Source: Marinobacterium rhizophilum
GTDB lineage: Bacteria > Pseudomonadota > Gammaproteobacteria > Pseudomonadales > Balneatricaceae
Direction: 5' to 3'
NCBI RefSeq assembly: GCF_024397915.1
Contig: NZ_CP073347.1
Span: 186,001 to 250,000 of the forward strand
Length of the DNA: 64,000 bases
In this document: positions 17,480 through 25,734 of the stretch, piece after piece
Layout: each line of letters begins with the position of its first letter
Numbering within the stretch: position 1 is the stretch's first letter
Notes under the pieces: model-generated
Told to the model about the DNA's origin: nothing
Databases searched by the model: none
The model's input: the letters and a program-made list of their open reading frames with translations, nothing else
Made by a program: the position numbers and the translations under genes

Positions 17480-18706
17480 ATGGGCGTGTTTACAGAGAAC
17501 TTTGTGACAGGGGCCGGTGGCGAAGACTATATGACGCCCGAGGCAGTGCAGTTGATTGAGGCTGCCGAAGCCCTGGTGCCAATACTGGCAGAACGGGCCC
17601 GGGCGGCCGAGGAAGCCGGCATGGTGTCTCCCGAGACCGTGCGGGAAATAGGCGAAGCGGGTCTGTTCAGGGTGCTGCAGCCCAAGCGCTGGGGTGGCTT
17701 CGAGCTGGATCCGCGCGTCTTCTACCGGGTGCAGATGACGCTGGCCAAGGGTTGCATGTCCACCGCCTGGATCTATGGCGTGATCGGGGTGCACAACTGG
17801 CAGCTGCCACTGTTCCCCGAACAGGCGCAGCAGGATGTCTGGGCCGATGGCAAGGGTGGCACGCTGATCGCATCGACCTATATGCCGGTGGGCAAGGCCG
17901 AAAAGGTCGAGAGTGGCTACCGCTTCTCGGGCCGCTGGGGCTTCTCAAGTGGCAGTGATCATTGCGAATGGATCTTCCTGGGCGGTCTGTTGCCCAAGCG
18001 GGACAACCCGGAGCAGCTTGAGCACACCACCTTCCTGCTGCCGCGCAGTGACTTCCGCATCGAGAAAAACTGGGATGTACACGGTTTGCGGGCAACGGGT
18101 AGCCACGACATTGTGGTTGAGGATGTCTTCGTTCCCGAACATCGTACCCAGCGCACCAACAATCACTCCGATGCCGGCTGCCCTGGGCGTGAACTGAATA
18201 CTGGCTGGGTTTACAGAATACCGTTTACCCAGGTGTTTCAGCGCGCGGTATCGTCGGCCTGTCTGGGGGCGCTGGAAGGCGCGATCAATGTGTTCTGCGA
18301 TCACGCGAGTGCCCATGTGGGCAAGCATGGTTCGAAAACCGCGGAAGACCCTAATGCCCAGATGGCGGTGGCCGAAGCCCTGGTCGCGGTTGATCAGCAG
18401 CGTCTGGTGCTGTTTCGCAATTTTGCGCGCATCGTTGAATGTGCCAAGACGGGCGCAGAAATGCCGGTCGAGGAGCGTCTGCTGCAGCGCGCCCAGTCCT
18501 CCCTGGTGCCCAAGGTCTGCGCCGAGCGAGTTGACGACCTGTTGCGCGCCAGCGCAGCCTCCGGTCTGTACCGCTCCAACCCGATCGAGCGCACGTCGCG
18601 CGATATTCGCCAGTCCCGTGGCCATATTGCCAACAATGCGGATGCTTACGCGCGCGCACATGGCGCTGTGATGCTGGGTATGCCCAACATGGATCCCTAT
18701 ATCTAA
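17480..18706 (+). CDS. hsaA: HsaA-like flavin-dependent 3-HSA monooxygenase (oxygenase component)
   Basis: 408 aa from ATG 17480 (GAGGAGACTCGTACG upstream). It has the acyl-CoA-dehydrogenase fold of group D flavin monooxygenases, with CMSTAWIYGVIGVHNWQL, GRWGFSSGSDHCEWIFLGG and GLRATGSHDIVVEDVFVP, all typical of HsaA/TesA2. HsaA hydroxylates the aromatised A ring of the 9,10-seco steroid to a catechol, normally with FMNH2 or FADH2 from HsaB. No HsaB gene is visible in the window; KshB-like reductase follows 14 nt later. An unrelated aromatic hydroxylase is less likely given the context. Confidence 0.8.
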   Translation: MGVFTENFVTGAGGEDYMTPEAVQLIEAAEALVPILAERARAAEEAGMVSPETVREIGEAGLFRVLQPKRWGGFELDPRVFYRVQMTLAKGCMSTAWIYGVIGVHNWQLPLFPEQAQQDVWADGKGGTLIASTYMPVGKAEKVESGYRFSGRWGFSSGSDHCEWIFLGGLLPKRDNPEQLEHTTFLLPRSDFRIEKNWDVHGLRATGSHDIVVEDVFVPEHRTQRTNNHSDAGCPGRELNTGWVYRIPFTQVFQRAVSSACLGALEGAINVFCDHASAHVGKHGSKTAEDPNAQMAVAEALVAVDQQRLVLFRNFARIVECAKTGAEMPVEERLLQRAQSSLVPKVCAERVDDLLRASAASGLYRSNPIERTSRDIRQSRGHIANNADAYARAHGAVMLGMPNMDPYI

Positions 18707-18720
18707 CAGGAGTACCGGCT

Positions 18721-19761
18721 ATGAGTACGTCCCGTTACCACCGCCTGCGCGTGGCCCGGGTGGTTCAGGAAACCGCCGATGCCGTTTCGCTGCAGTTTGA
18801 ACTCAGCGACGAGCAGAAGGCGCTATTTCACTACCGGCCTGGCCAGTTCCTGACGCTGCGCCTGCCCTGGCAGGGCGAGCACCTGTTGCGCTGCTATTCG
18901 ATGTCCAGTGCACCGACAGTGGACGCCAGTCTGCGCGTGACCATCAAGCGGGTGGTGGAGGGGCGTGGTTCCAACTGGGTCTGTGACCAAGTCGGCGCCG
19001 GGGATGAGATCGAGGTGATGACACCGGCCGGTGTCTTTGTACCGCGTTCACTTGATGGCGATTTTCTGCTGTTCGCAGGCGGGAGCGGTATCACGCCGGT
19101 ATTCTCCATCCTCAGGGCCGTGCTGCTGCGCGGGCGCGGTCAGGTCCGCCTGATCTACGCCAACCGTGATGAGCAGTCGATCATCTTTCGAGAAGCGCTT
19201 AAAGAACTGGGCGCACAGTATGCCGACCGCTTTGATGCAATCCACCTGCTGGATTCGGTGCAGGGGGTGCCCAGTGTCAGCCTGCTGCGCCGTCTGGCCG
19301 CCGGGATGCCGGATGCCCAGGCGTTTGTCTGCGGTCCCGGGCCCTTCATGAATGCCGCCGAGGCGGCGTTGCAGGAGTTGAAACTCCCGGCCGAGCGGAT
19401 TCATGTCGAGCGTTTTGTGTCCTTGCCCTCGGAAGAAGCTCGGGATCAGGAGTTGCGTCAGGCGCTCAGCGAATCCACCGATATCGAGCAGGCCCAGGTC
19501 GTTATTGATCTGGATGGCCAGACCCATGAGCTGGAGTGCAGGGGAGGGGAGACCATCCTCGAGGCGGCCGAACGGGTCGGGCTGGAGCTGCCCTATTCCT
19601 GTCAGGCCGGCATGTGTGCGTCCTGCATGTGCGAGGTGCTGGAGGGGGAGGTCAAGCTGCTGCATAACGATGTGCTCGACGAGCGCGATCTGTCCAGGGG
19701 CATGACGCTGACCTGCCAGGCCGTACCGCAATCTGCCCATCTGCGGCTGAAGTACACCTGA
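18721..19761 (+). CDS. kshB: FAD/2Fe-2S oxidoreductase, KshB-like reductase
   Basis: 346 aa. FAD-binding region RCYSMSSAP (about residue 59), NAD pocket FAGGSGITPVFS, and C-terminal plant-type ferredoxin domain YSCQAGMCASCMCEVL with a last Cys in LTCQA (C-x4-C-x2-C...C). The reductase-then-ferredoxin order is that of KshB/HmpA-type class IA reductases. It passes NADH electrons to the Rieske oxygenase KshA, whose candidate is at 1099. Its place right after hsaA suggests it may also serve other oxygenases. Confidence 0.82.
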   Translation: MSTSRYHRLRVARVVQETADAVSLQFELSDEQKALFHYRPGQFLTLRLPWQGEHLLRCYSMSSAPTVDASLRVTIKRVVEGRGSNWVCDQVGAGDEIEVMTPAGVFVPRSLDGDFLLFAGGSGITPVFSILRAVLLRGRGQVRLIYANRDEQSIIFREALKELGAQYADRFDAIHLLDSVQGVPSVSLLRRLAAGMPDAQAFVCGPGPFMNAAEAALQELKLPAERIHVERFVSLPSEEARDQELRQALSESTDIEQAQVVIDLDGQTHELECRGGETILEAAERVGLELPYSCQAGMCASCMCEVLEGEVKLLHNDVLDERDLSRGMTLTCQAVPQSAHLRLKYT

Positions 19762-19790
19762 GTTTTATCGAGTTTCACGGTTCCGCCTTT

Positions 19791-19818
19791 GAGGCCGGCT
19801 TATGCCGGTCTTTTTTTC
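19791..19818 (+). terminator. Rho-independent terminator of hsaA-kshB
   Basis: GAGGCCGGC-TTAT-GCCGGTCTT stem followed by a run of T residues, 29 nt after the kshB stop codon. Confidence 0.88.
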
Positions 19819-19819
19819 T

Positions 19820-19837
19820 TAGTCTTATTGGACGATG
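19820..19837 (-). promoter_or_regulatory. Candidate regulon operator for SDR-OYE-etf operon
   Basis: Minus-strand CATCGTC-CAATAA-GACTA directly after the terminator. TTTAAC at 19856-19861 is a -10-like hexamer 30 nt from the centre. Confidence 0.55.
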
Positions 19838-19959
19838 GCAGCGGCCGGTGAGCCTTTTAACCTGAGGGGACTATTCGCGCAGGGCGCTGACCGGTCGGGT
19901 ATGCCGACTCGGCTGTGGGAGATCGTGCCCGCCATAACAACGAAGACGGGAGAAGCATT

Positions 19960-20730
19960 ATGCAAGGCTGTCTACAGGACAAGGTCGCATTTATTACCGG
20001 CGGCGGTAGTGGTATCGGTGCCGCCACGGCAGAACGCTTCGCACAGGAAGGCGCCAAAGTGGTGATCTGCGGGCGTCGCCAGGCGCCGCTAGACGACGTC
20101 GTCAGCCGTATTCGTGCCGTCGGAGGCGAAGCCGAGGCGGTGGTGGCCGATGTCAGCGATGAACAGGCTTTTGTTGCAGCGCTCGAGGGCGCGGCGCAGC
20201 GTCACGGTCGCTTCGATATTCTGGTCAACAATGCCATGGCGTTTACCTGGGGCTGCATCGAAGAAACAACCACCGAACAGTGGCATGCAAACTTTGCCAC
20301 CTCTGTCGACGGTACCTTCTGGGGAACCCGCACCGCCATGGGGCTGATGAAGGCCCATGGCGGCGCTATCGTCAATCTGGCGTCCATCTGCGGTGTGCTG
20401 GGCACACCCTGGATGTCCGGCTATTCGGCTTCAAAGGCTGCGGTGATCAACTTTTCCCGTGCTGCGGCGGCCGAAGGCGCGGCCAGTGGTGTGCGCGTCA
20501 ATGTGGTGATTCCGGCAGTGGTGGAAACGCCGGCCACTGCCGACATGCTGTCCGACGACAGTGCGCGCAGCAGTACTGAAAAGCTTATTCCGATGGGTCG
20601 CGTCGGTCAGCCGCAGGAGCTGGCCAATGCCATTCTCTTTTTGGCCAGCGATCAGGCGTCCTATATAACCGGTGCGGCCTTGCCCGTCGATGGCGGGCGT
20701 TCGGCGGTACTTGTTACCGCAATGGACTGA
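19960..20730 (+). CDS. SDR family oxidoreductase
   Basis: 256 aa from ATG 19960 with GGGAGA 6 nt upstream; an in-frame ATG at 19915 lacks a site. Motifs: TGGGSGIGAAT, NNAMAFTWG, YSASKAA, and the C-terminal ITGAALPVDGGRS. It is a classical FabG-like or hydroxysteroid dehydrogenase-like NAD(P) enzyme. It leads the operon SDR-OYE-etfB-etfA behind a regulon dyad, which points to a steroid alcohol or hydroxyacyl-CoA substrate. Position specificity cannot be told. Confidence 0.78.
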   Translation: MQGCLQDKVAFITGGGSGIGAATAERFAQEGAKVVICGRRQAPLDDVVSRIRAVGGEAEAVVADVSDEQAFVAALEGAAQRHGRFDILVNNAMAFTWGCIEETTTEQWHANFATSVDGTFWGTRTAMGLMKAHGGAIVNLASICGVLGTPWMSGYSASKAAVINFSRAAAAEGAASGVRVNVVIPAVVETPATADMLSDDSARSSTEKLIPMGRVGQPQELANAILFLASDQASYITGAALPVDGGRSAVLVTAMD

Positions 20731-20740
20731 GGAGTTGTTT

Positions 20741-21838
20741 ATGCAAGCAGCCAATATTGAACATGCAGCGGACGTCGATGCGCTGTTTCAGCCGCTCAGT
20801 CTGGGGGCGATTGATCTGGCCAACCGCATCGTGATGGCGCCGATGACGCGCAACCGTGCCGATGCCGACGGTGTGCCCAACGACTTGATGGTTGAGCACT
20901 ACGCGGCGCGCGCCGGAGCCGGACTGATCGTTGCCGAAGGTACCTGGCCCAGCGTGACCGGTCAGGCCTACTGTCGGCAACCTGGTATCGAAACGCCGGC
21001 CCAGGTTGCGGCCTGGCGCCGAGTCACCGATGCCGTGCATGCAAAGGGTGGCAAGATCATTCTTCAAATCATGCACGCCGGGCGTATTGGCAGCGACAGT
21101 ATCAAACCTGCGGGTGTCGAAACGGTTGCGCCTTCAGCAATCCAGGCCCGTGGCGAAGTCTTTACCGATGCGGCTGGCATGCAGCCCTTCGATCTGCCGC
21201 GGGCGCTGACGACCGCGGAGGTGGAAGCGGTGGTCGAGGAGCACCGTCAGGCTGCCCTCAATGCGCGTAATGCGGGCTTTGACGGTGTCGAGCTGCACTG
21301 CACCAGTGGCTATCTGCCAATGCAGTTTCTCTGTTCGGGCACCAACCAGCGGGATGACCGCTACGGTGGCAGTCTCGAAAACCGGGTGCGCTTTGTCGCC
21401 GAGTGCCTGCAGGTCATGTCCGATGCCATAGGTGCGGGCCGTGTTGGTTTTCGCATCAACCCGGGCAATACCTTCAATGACACCAGCGATGCGGACAGCG
21501 TTGCCAGCCATGCGGCGCTGTTACGCGCGGGCGCGCAGATCGGTGTGGCGTTTGTTCACATCATGCGCTCCCCGCTGGAGGCGGTTGACGCCTTCGCGCT
21601 GGCCCGCGAGCACTTCAGTGGCCGGCTGATCCTGAACGACAGCTTTGATGCCGCCAGTGCGGCCAGTGCCATCCGTGATGGCCAGGGGGATGCGGTGTCC
21701 TTTGCACGCCATTTTATTGCCAACCCCGATCTGGTCAGCCGCATCCGCAAGGGGCTGGCGCTGGCCCGGCTTGACCGCAAAACCATTTATACGCCCGGGC
21801 CAAAAGGCTATACCGATTACCCGCCGTCGGCAGAATGA
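20741..21838 (+). CDS. Old yellow enzyme family NADH:flavin oxidoreductase
   Basis: 365 aa from ATG 20741 after GAGGAG, 10 nt past the SDR stop. FMN-barrel motifs: IVMAPMTRNRA (flavin Thr), IILQIMHAGR, GFDGVELHCTSGYL, NQRDDRYGGSLENRVRF and VSFARHFIANPDL. OYE enzymes reduce activated C=C bonds of enones. The substrate-binding pair, His-x-x-His or His-x-x-Asn in most OYEs, reads His-x-x-Ser here (HCTS), with the Tyr of GYL kept. In this locus it may act on a steroid enone, such as a delta4 or delta6 bond of a bile-acid intermediate. That is inference. Confidence 0.82.
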   Translation: MQAANIEHAADVDALFQPLSLGAIDLANRIVMAPMTRNRADADGVPNDLMVEHYAARAGAGLIVAEGTWPSVTGQAYCRQPGIETPAQVAAWRRVTDAVHAKGGKIILQIMHAGRIGSDSIKPAGVETVAPSAIQARGEVFTDAAGMQPFDLPRALTTAEVEAVVEEHRQAALNARNAGFDGVELHCTSGYLPMQFLCSGTNQRDDRYGGSLENRVRFVAECLQVMSDAIGAGRVGFRINPGNTFNDTSDADSVASHAALLRAGAQIGVAFVHIMRSPLEAVDAFALAREHFSGRLILNDSFDAASAASAIRDGQGDAVSFARHFIANPDLVSRIRKGLALARLDRKTIYTPGPKGYTDYPPSAE

Positions 21839-21853
21839 ATCGAGGACAACACT

Positions 21854-22603
21854 ATGAAAGTACTGGTACCTGTCAAACGCGTGATTGATTACAACGTCAA
21901 GGTGCGCGTGAAATCCGACGGATCGGACGTGGATCTGAACAACGTCAAGATGTCGATCAACCCCTTCGACGAAATTTCGGTGGAAGAAGCTGTGCGCCTG
22001 AAAGAAGCGGGTGTCGCCACCGAGGTCGTGGTGGTGAGCTGTGGCCCCAAGGCGAGCCAGGAAGTGCTGCGCGCGGCACTGGCGATGGGGGCTGATCGTG
22101 CCATCCATCTGCACAGCGACGAAAACCTGGAGCCGCTGGCGGTCGCCAAGTGCCTGAAACGGATTGTGGAAGAAGAAAAGCCGACGCTGGTGATCTGTGG
22201 CAAGCAGGCCATTGATGACGATTCGAACCAGACCGGCCAGATGCTGGCGGCGTTGCTCGGCTGGCCCCAGGGTACCTTTGCGTCCGAAATCGCCCCCCAG
22301 GCTGACCTGGTACGTGTAACACGGGAAATTGACGGTGGCCTGGAGACTCTGGAGCTCACGCTGCCGGCCGTGGTGACCAGTGACCTGCGCCTGAACGAGC
22401 CGCGCTATGCCTCGCTGCCCAACATCATGAAAGCAAAAAAGAAACCACTGGAGTCCCGGCCGGTTACCGAGCTTGAAGTCGATGTCCGGCCGCGACTCAA
22501 TGCCACGAACTACGCCGCGCCCGCTGCGCGCAAAGGCGGTATCAAGGTGGGAACTGTCGCTGAGCTGGTTGCAAAGCTGCGCCACGAAGCCCGCGTGATC
22601 TAA
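21854..22603 (+). CDS. etfB: Electron transfer flavoprotein beta subunit
   Basis: 249 aa starting [19 protein letters not shown], with [18 protein letters not shown] and [19 protein letters not shown], the AMP-binding EtfB features. It pairs with EtfA 11 nt downstream. The heterodimer collects electrons from acyl-CoA dehydrogenases and passes them to ETF-quinone oxidoreductase. Six ACAD subunit genes lie in the next 15 kb, so this is probably a dedicated copy for steroid side-chain oxidation. Confidence 0.93.
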   Translation: MKVLVPVKRVIDYNVKVRVKSDGSDVDLNNVKMSINPFDEISVEEAVRLKEAGVATEVVVVSCGPKASQEVLRAALAMGADRAIHLHSDENLEPLAVAKCLKRIVEEEKPTLVICGKQAIDDDSNQTGQMLAALLGWPQGTFASEIAPQADLVRVTREIDGGLETLELTLPAVVTSDLRLNEPRYASLPNIMKAKKKPLESRPVTELEVDVRPRLNATNYAAPAARKGGIKVGTVAELVAKLRHEARVI

Positions 22604-22614
22604 AGGTGAACATG

Positions 22615-23553
22615 ATGAAAACACTCGTAATAGCAGAACATGATAATCAGCAGATGGCGGCGGTGACGCTGAATCTGGTGCAGGCAGCATCCCGGTTGGG
22701 CGGGGACATCGATATCCTGGTGGCGGGCGATGCGTGCCAGGCGGTGGTCGAACAGGCGGCGCAAATCAGCGGCGTACACGAAGTGGTCGTTGTGCAAGCC
22801 GGGCACTATGCAAGTCAGCTGGCGGAGGAACTCGCGCTGCTGGTGGAAACCCTTGTGCGGGAGCGAGGCTATCAGGCGGTAGTGGCGCCCAGCTCCAGCT
22901 TTGGCAAAAACCTCAGCCCGCGTGTCGCGGCGCTGCTGGATGTGGCGCAAGTGTCTGATGTTATTGAAATAAAAGGGGTTGGCAGCTATGTTCGGCCCAT
23001 ATATGCTGGCAACGTCATGCTGAGTATCGAGTCCGGTGAGCCTGTGCAGGTGTTGACGATTCGCCCCACCGCCTTTGATGCGGCGGCGCAGGAAGGTAGC
23101 GCAGCCATCGTGGAGGCGTCTGCTGTAGCAGCGCTGGGGCTGTCCTCGGTTGTCGGGCGTGAGCTCAGCAAGTCTGACCGGCCGGTACTCGGTTCTGCAC
23201 CCATCGTGGTGTCGGGCGGACGGGGTCTGGGCAGTGGTGACAACTATCATCAGATGCTGGATCCGCTGGCGGATACACTGAGTGCGGCCCTGGGCGCGTC
23301 TCGTGCCGCAGTCGATGCGGGTTTCGTGCCCAATGACTTCCAGGTCGGCCAGACCGGCAAGATCGTGGCACCGGAACTCTATATTGCCGTGGGTATCTCC
23401 GGTGCGATTCAGCATCTGGCGGGCATGAGCGATTCCAAGGTGATCGTGGCGATCAACAAGGACCCGGACGCACCGATCTTTGAGGTGGCGGACTATGGTC
23501 TGGAGGGGGATCTGTTTGAACTGGTGCCGGAGCTTACCCGCGAACTGAGTTAG
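22615..23553 (+). CDS. etfA: Electron transfer flavoprotein alpha subunit
   Basis: 312 aa from ATG 22615, chosen because AAAGGTG lies 6-7 nt upstream; the adjacent ATG 22612 is also possible. The C-terminal FAD domain shows [26 protein letters not shown] and the ETF-alpha signature around [13 protein letters not shown] and [12 protein letters not shown]. It binds FAD and forms the ETF heterodimer with EtfB upstream. Confidence 0.93.
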   Translation: MKTLVIAEHDNQQMAAVTLNLVQAASRLGGDIDILVAGDACQAVVEQAAQISGVHEVVVVQAGHYASQLAEELALLVETLVRERGYQAVVAPSSSFGKNLSPRVAALLDVAQVSDVIEIKGVGSYVRPIYAGNVMLSIESGEPVQVLTIRPTAFDAAAQEGSAAIVEASAVAALGLSSVVGRELSKSDRPVLGSAPIVVSGGRGLGSGDNYHQMLDPLADTLSAALGASRAAVDAGFVPNDFQVGQTGKIVAPELYIAVGISGAIQHLAGMSDSKVIVAINKDPDAPIFEVADYGLEGDLFELVPELTRELS

Positions 23554-23646
23554 GTTTATGCTGGTTGAGCCCGCCGCCGCATTCGTGCAGTTCTACCCGG
23601 TGGCGGGTGAATTCACACCCTGAGACAACAATAACAGGGGCAAGCT

Positions 23647-24804
23647 ATGACTCGATTGGAACTGGATCAGCTGGATACACTGCTTTCCGCCCTGTACGAG
23701 GCTTCACTGGATAACGATTACTGGGCCGATGCGCTGCAGCAGTTGCGGCAGCTCTTCGATGCCAACTATGTCACACTGATCCTGAAGATGCCCAATGTGC
23801 AGGATGAGGAGGATCTGGGGCTGATGGTCTCGGTGGGTGACATGAAGGACTCCGGCAAGGTCCTGTACTTCCCGTATCATCACAACCTGACGCCCTTTGT
23901 GAATCAGCCACCGAACAAGGTGTTCACGGTGGAAGACCTGATGGATGAAGATGAGTGGCGTCAAAGCCCGTATCGAATCCACTGGTGTGCCAGCAACGAT
24001 GTTTATCACGTGATGGCGGTGGACATCGCCACCCCGGATTCCGGCACCTTGCGTTTTCGCGTTACCCGCCCAGAAGCGGCGTCTGCCTTCAGTGAGGATG
24101 ACCGGGCGCTGTGCCGTTTTCTGCTACCGCATCTGCGGCGTGCACTGAATATCCGCAACCTGCTGGATCGCAGTGAAACCCTGGGCTCGCTCTATTCCAA
24201 GGCGATCAGTCGGCTGTCTATTGCCACCATGCTGATCGATGAAGCCGGACAGGTGCTGGAGCAGAACGTCTTTGCCCGGGAGATTCTGGAGTCCAATGAC
24301 GGCCTCAAGGTCGTGGGCGGGCGTCTCGAGGCCAGCTACCCTAGTGACAACCGCGAACTGCGACGCCTCATCAAGGCGGCGTTCGAGCAGCACCAGCAGG
24401 ACGGCAAGCCGCAGCTGCCGGAGGCCATGTCAGTGACGCGGCCCTCCGGCGAAGTCAGCCTAGGCGTGATTATCGAATCCATTCCGACCAATACCTGGGC
24501 GGAGGGCAAGGGTCAGCCCGCCGCAGTGGTGTATATTCGCGACTCGGTTGGCAAGTCGCACGCCAGTCATGAGGTGGCCAAGAAGCTGTTTGGCCTGACG
24601 CCAGCTGAAACCGCCCTGTCGATGCAACTGGTCAACGGCCTGTCGCTGGAAGAGGCAGCTGAGGCGCTGGATATTCGCAGAAACACTGCCCGTGCCCATC
24701 TGCGGGCAATCTTCTCCAAAACCGGCGTCCGCCGGCAGACCGAGCTGGTTCGCATTCTGCTCAACAGTGTCGCGGCACTGGGGCAGGGTGATCAGGAGCC
24801 CTGA
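23647..24804 (+). CDS. LuxR-family transcriptional regulator, TeiR-like
   Basis: 385 aa, ATG 23647 after CAGGGGCAAGCT. The C-terminal 60 residues are a GerE/LuxR helix-turn-helix (LTPAETALSMQLVNGLSLEE, then ALDIRRNTARAHLRAIFSKT). The middle part (about 175-290) looks PAS-like (TMLIDEAGQVLEQNVFAREI); no autoinducer or response-regulator domain is visible. Size and layout resemble TeiR, the testosterone-induced regulator of Comamonas. It follows etfA by 93 nt and sits at the centre of the steroid genes, so it is the best candidate to bind the CGTC-N6-GAC dyad. Confidence 0.8.
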   Translation: MTRLELDQLDTLLSALYEASLDNDYWADALQQLRQLFDANYVTLILKMPNVQDEEDLGLMVSVGDMKDSGKVLYFPYHHNLTPFVNQPPNKVFTVEDLMDEDEWRQSPYRIHWCASNDVYHVMAVDIATPDSGTLRFRVTRPEAASAFSEDDRALCRFLLPHLRRALNIRNLLDRSETLGSLYSKAISRLSIATMLIDEAGQVLEQNVFAREILESNDGLKVVGGRLEASYPSDNRELRRLIKAAFEQHQQDGKPQLPEAMSVTRPSGEVSLGVIIESIPTNTWAEGKGQPAAVVYIRDSVGKSHASHEVAKKLFGLTPAETALSMQLVNGLSLEEAAEALDIRRNTARAHLRAIFSKTGVRRQTELVRILLNSVAALGQGDQEP

Positions 24805-24811
24805 TTACCGA

Positions 24812-24830
24812 CATCGTCCTGATGAAGGAT
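24812..24830 (+). promoter_or_regulatory. Weak candidate regulon half-site before SDR-ACAD operon
   Basis: CATCGTC is intact but the right arm (AAGGAT) is not conserved. It lies 54 nt before the SDR start. Its position matches the other sites; function is uncertain. Confidence 0.25.
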
Positions 24831-24883
24831 GAGACCTGGGCATGAACTGTTGCACTCTGTCTAAAAAACAGAGGCAGTCAATC

Positions 24884-25711
24884 ATGCAACAGGTCGCGTT
24901 TATCACCGGCGCCAGCCGCGGCATCGGTCGGGCAACCGCCATCGCCTTTGCCCGCGCAGGTTTCAATCTCGCACTCAGTGCCCGCACCCTCGACGAGGGT
25001 GAGGCACACCCCCACAGCATCACTGGCGTCAATGGCCAGCCCCTCCCGGGTAGTCTGAATGGTACTGCTGAAGACGCGCGTCGCTATGGCGTTGAAGTCA
25101 AGGTGGTGCCGATGGATCTGCTCGATGCGGACTCGGTCGAGCAGGCCGTGTCCAGCGTATTGTCTCATTACGGCCAGGTCGATGTGCTGATCAATAACGC
25201 CATTTACCAAGGGCCGGATCTGAATGCGCCGCTGCTTGACCTGCAGCCGCAAACCCTGCAGCGCATGGCACAGGGATACCTGTTCGCGCCGGTCCAGATC
25301 ACCCAGCAGGTACTGCGCACGATGCTGCAGCACAAGCGCGGTTGCATCATCAATATCACCTCCGGTGCCGGCGAGTCCGACCCGCCAATCGCCGCCCGGG
25401 ATGGCGGCTGGGGCTATGCCTATGGCGCCGGCAAGGCGGCAGTGTCACGCCTTGGCGGCATTATCGCGCGCGAACATGGCGACCAGGGTATCCGTGCTTA
25501 CACGGTTAACCCTGGTGTGGTCAACACCGAAACTCTGCGCGCCACCATCGGTGAAAAGGGCGTGCTGGCGATGCGCAGGGGCGTGGCGGAGCCGGAACTG
25601 CCCGCCGCGGTACTATTGTGGCTCGCCACCGCACCGCAGGCCGTCGATTTCCAGTATCAGACCGTTCAGGCGCAACCCTTTGCGCGTGAACACGCCATTT
25701 CCATCGATTGA
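24884..25711 (+). CDS. SDR family oxidoreductase
   Basis: 275 aa from ATG 24884, where homology begins (QQVAFITGASRGIGRATA); a start at 24842 would add 14 residues. It carries VNGQPLPGSLNGTAEDARR, an insert after the second strand like that of the DHRS1-like SDR at 12750, then INNAIYQGPD and YAYGAGKAAVSRL (catalytic Y-x3-K). It leads an operon with two ACAD genes; the ATG of the first ACAD is 24 nt after its stop. A hydroxyacyl-CoA or hydroxysteroid substrate is inferred. Confidence 0.75.
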   Translation: MQQVAFITGASRGIGRATAIAFARAGFNLALSARTLDEGEAHPHSITGVNGQPLPGSLNGTAEDARRYGVEVKVVPMDLLDADSVEQAVSSVLSHYGQVDVLINNAIYQGPDLNAPLLDLQPQTLQRMAQGYLFAPVQITQQVLRTMLQHKRGCIINITSGAGESDPPIAARDGGWGYAYGAGKAAVSRLGGIIAREHGDQGIRAYTVNPGVVNTETLRATIGEKGVLAMRRGVAEPELPAAVLLWLATAPQAVDFQYQTVQAQPFAREHAISID

Positions 25712-25734
25712 TTGCACTGCGGGAGCCAGAAATT

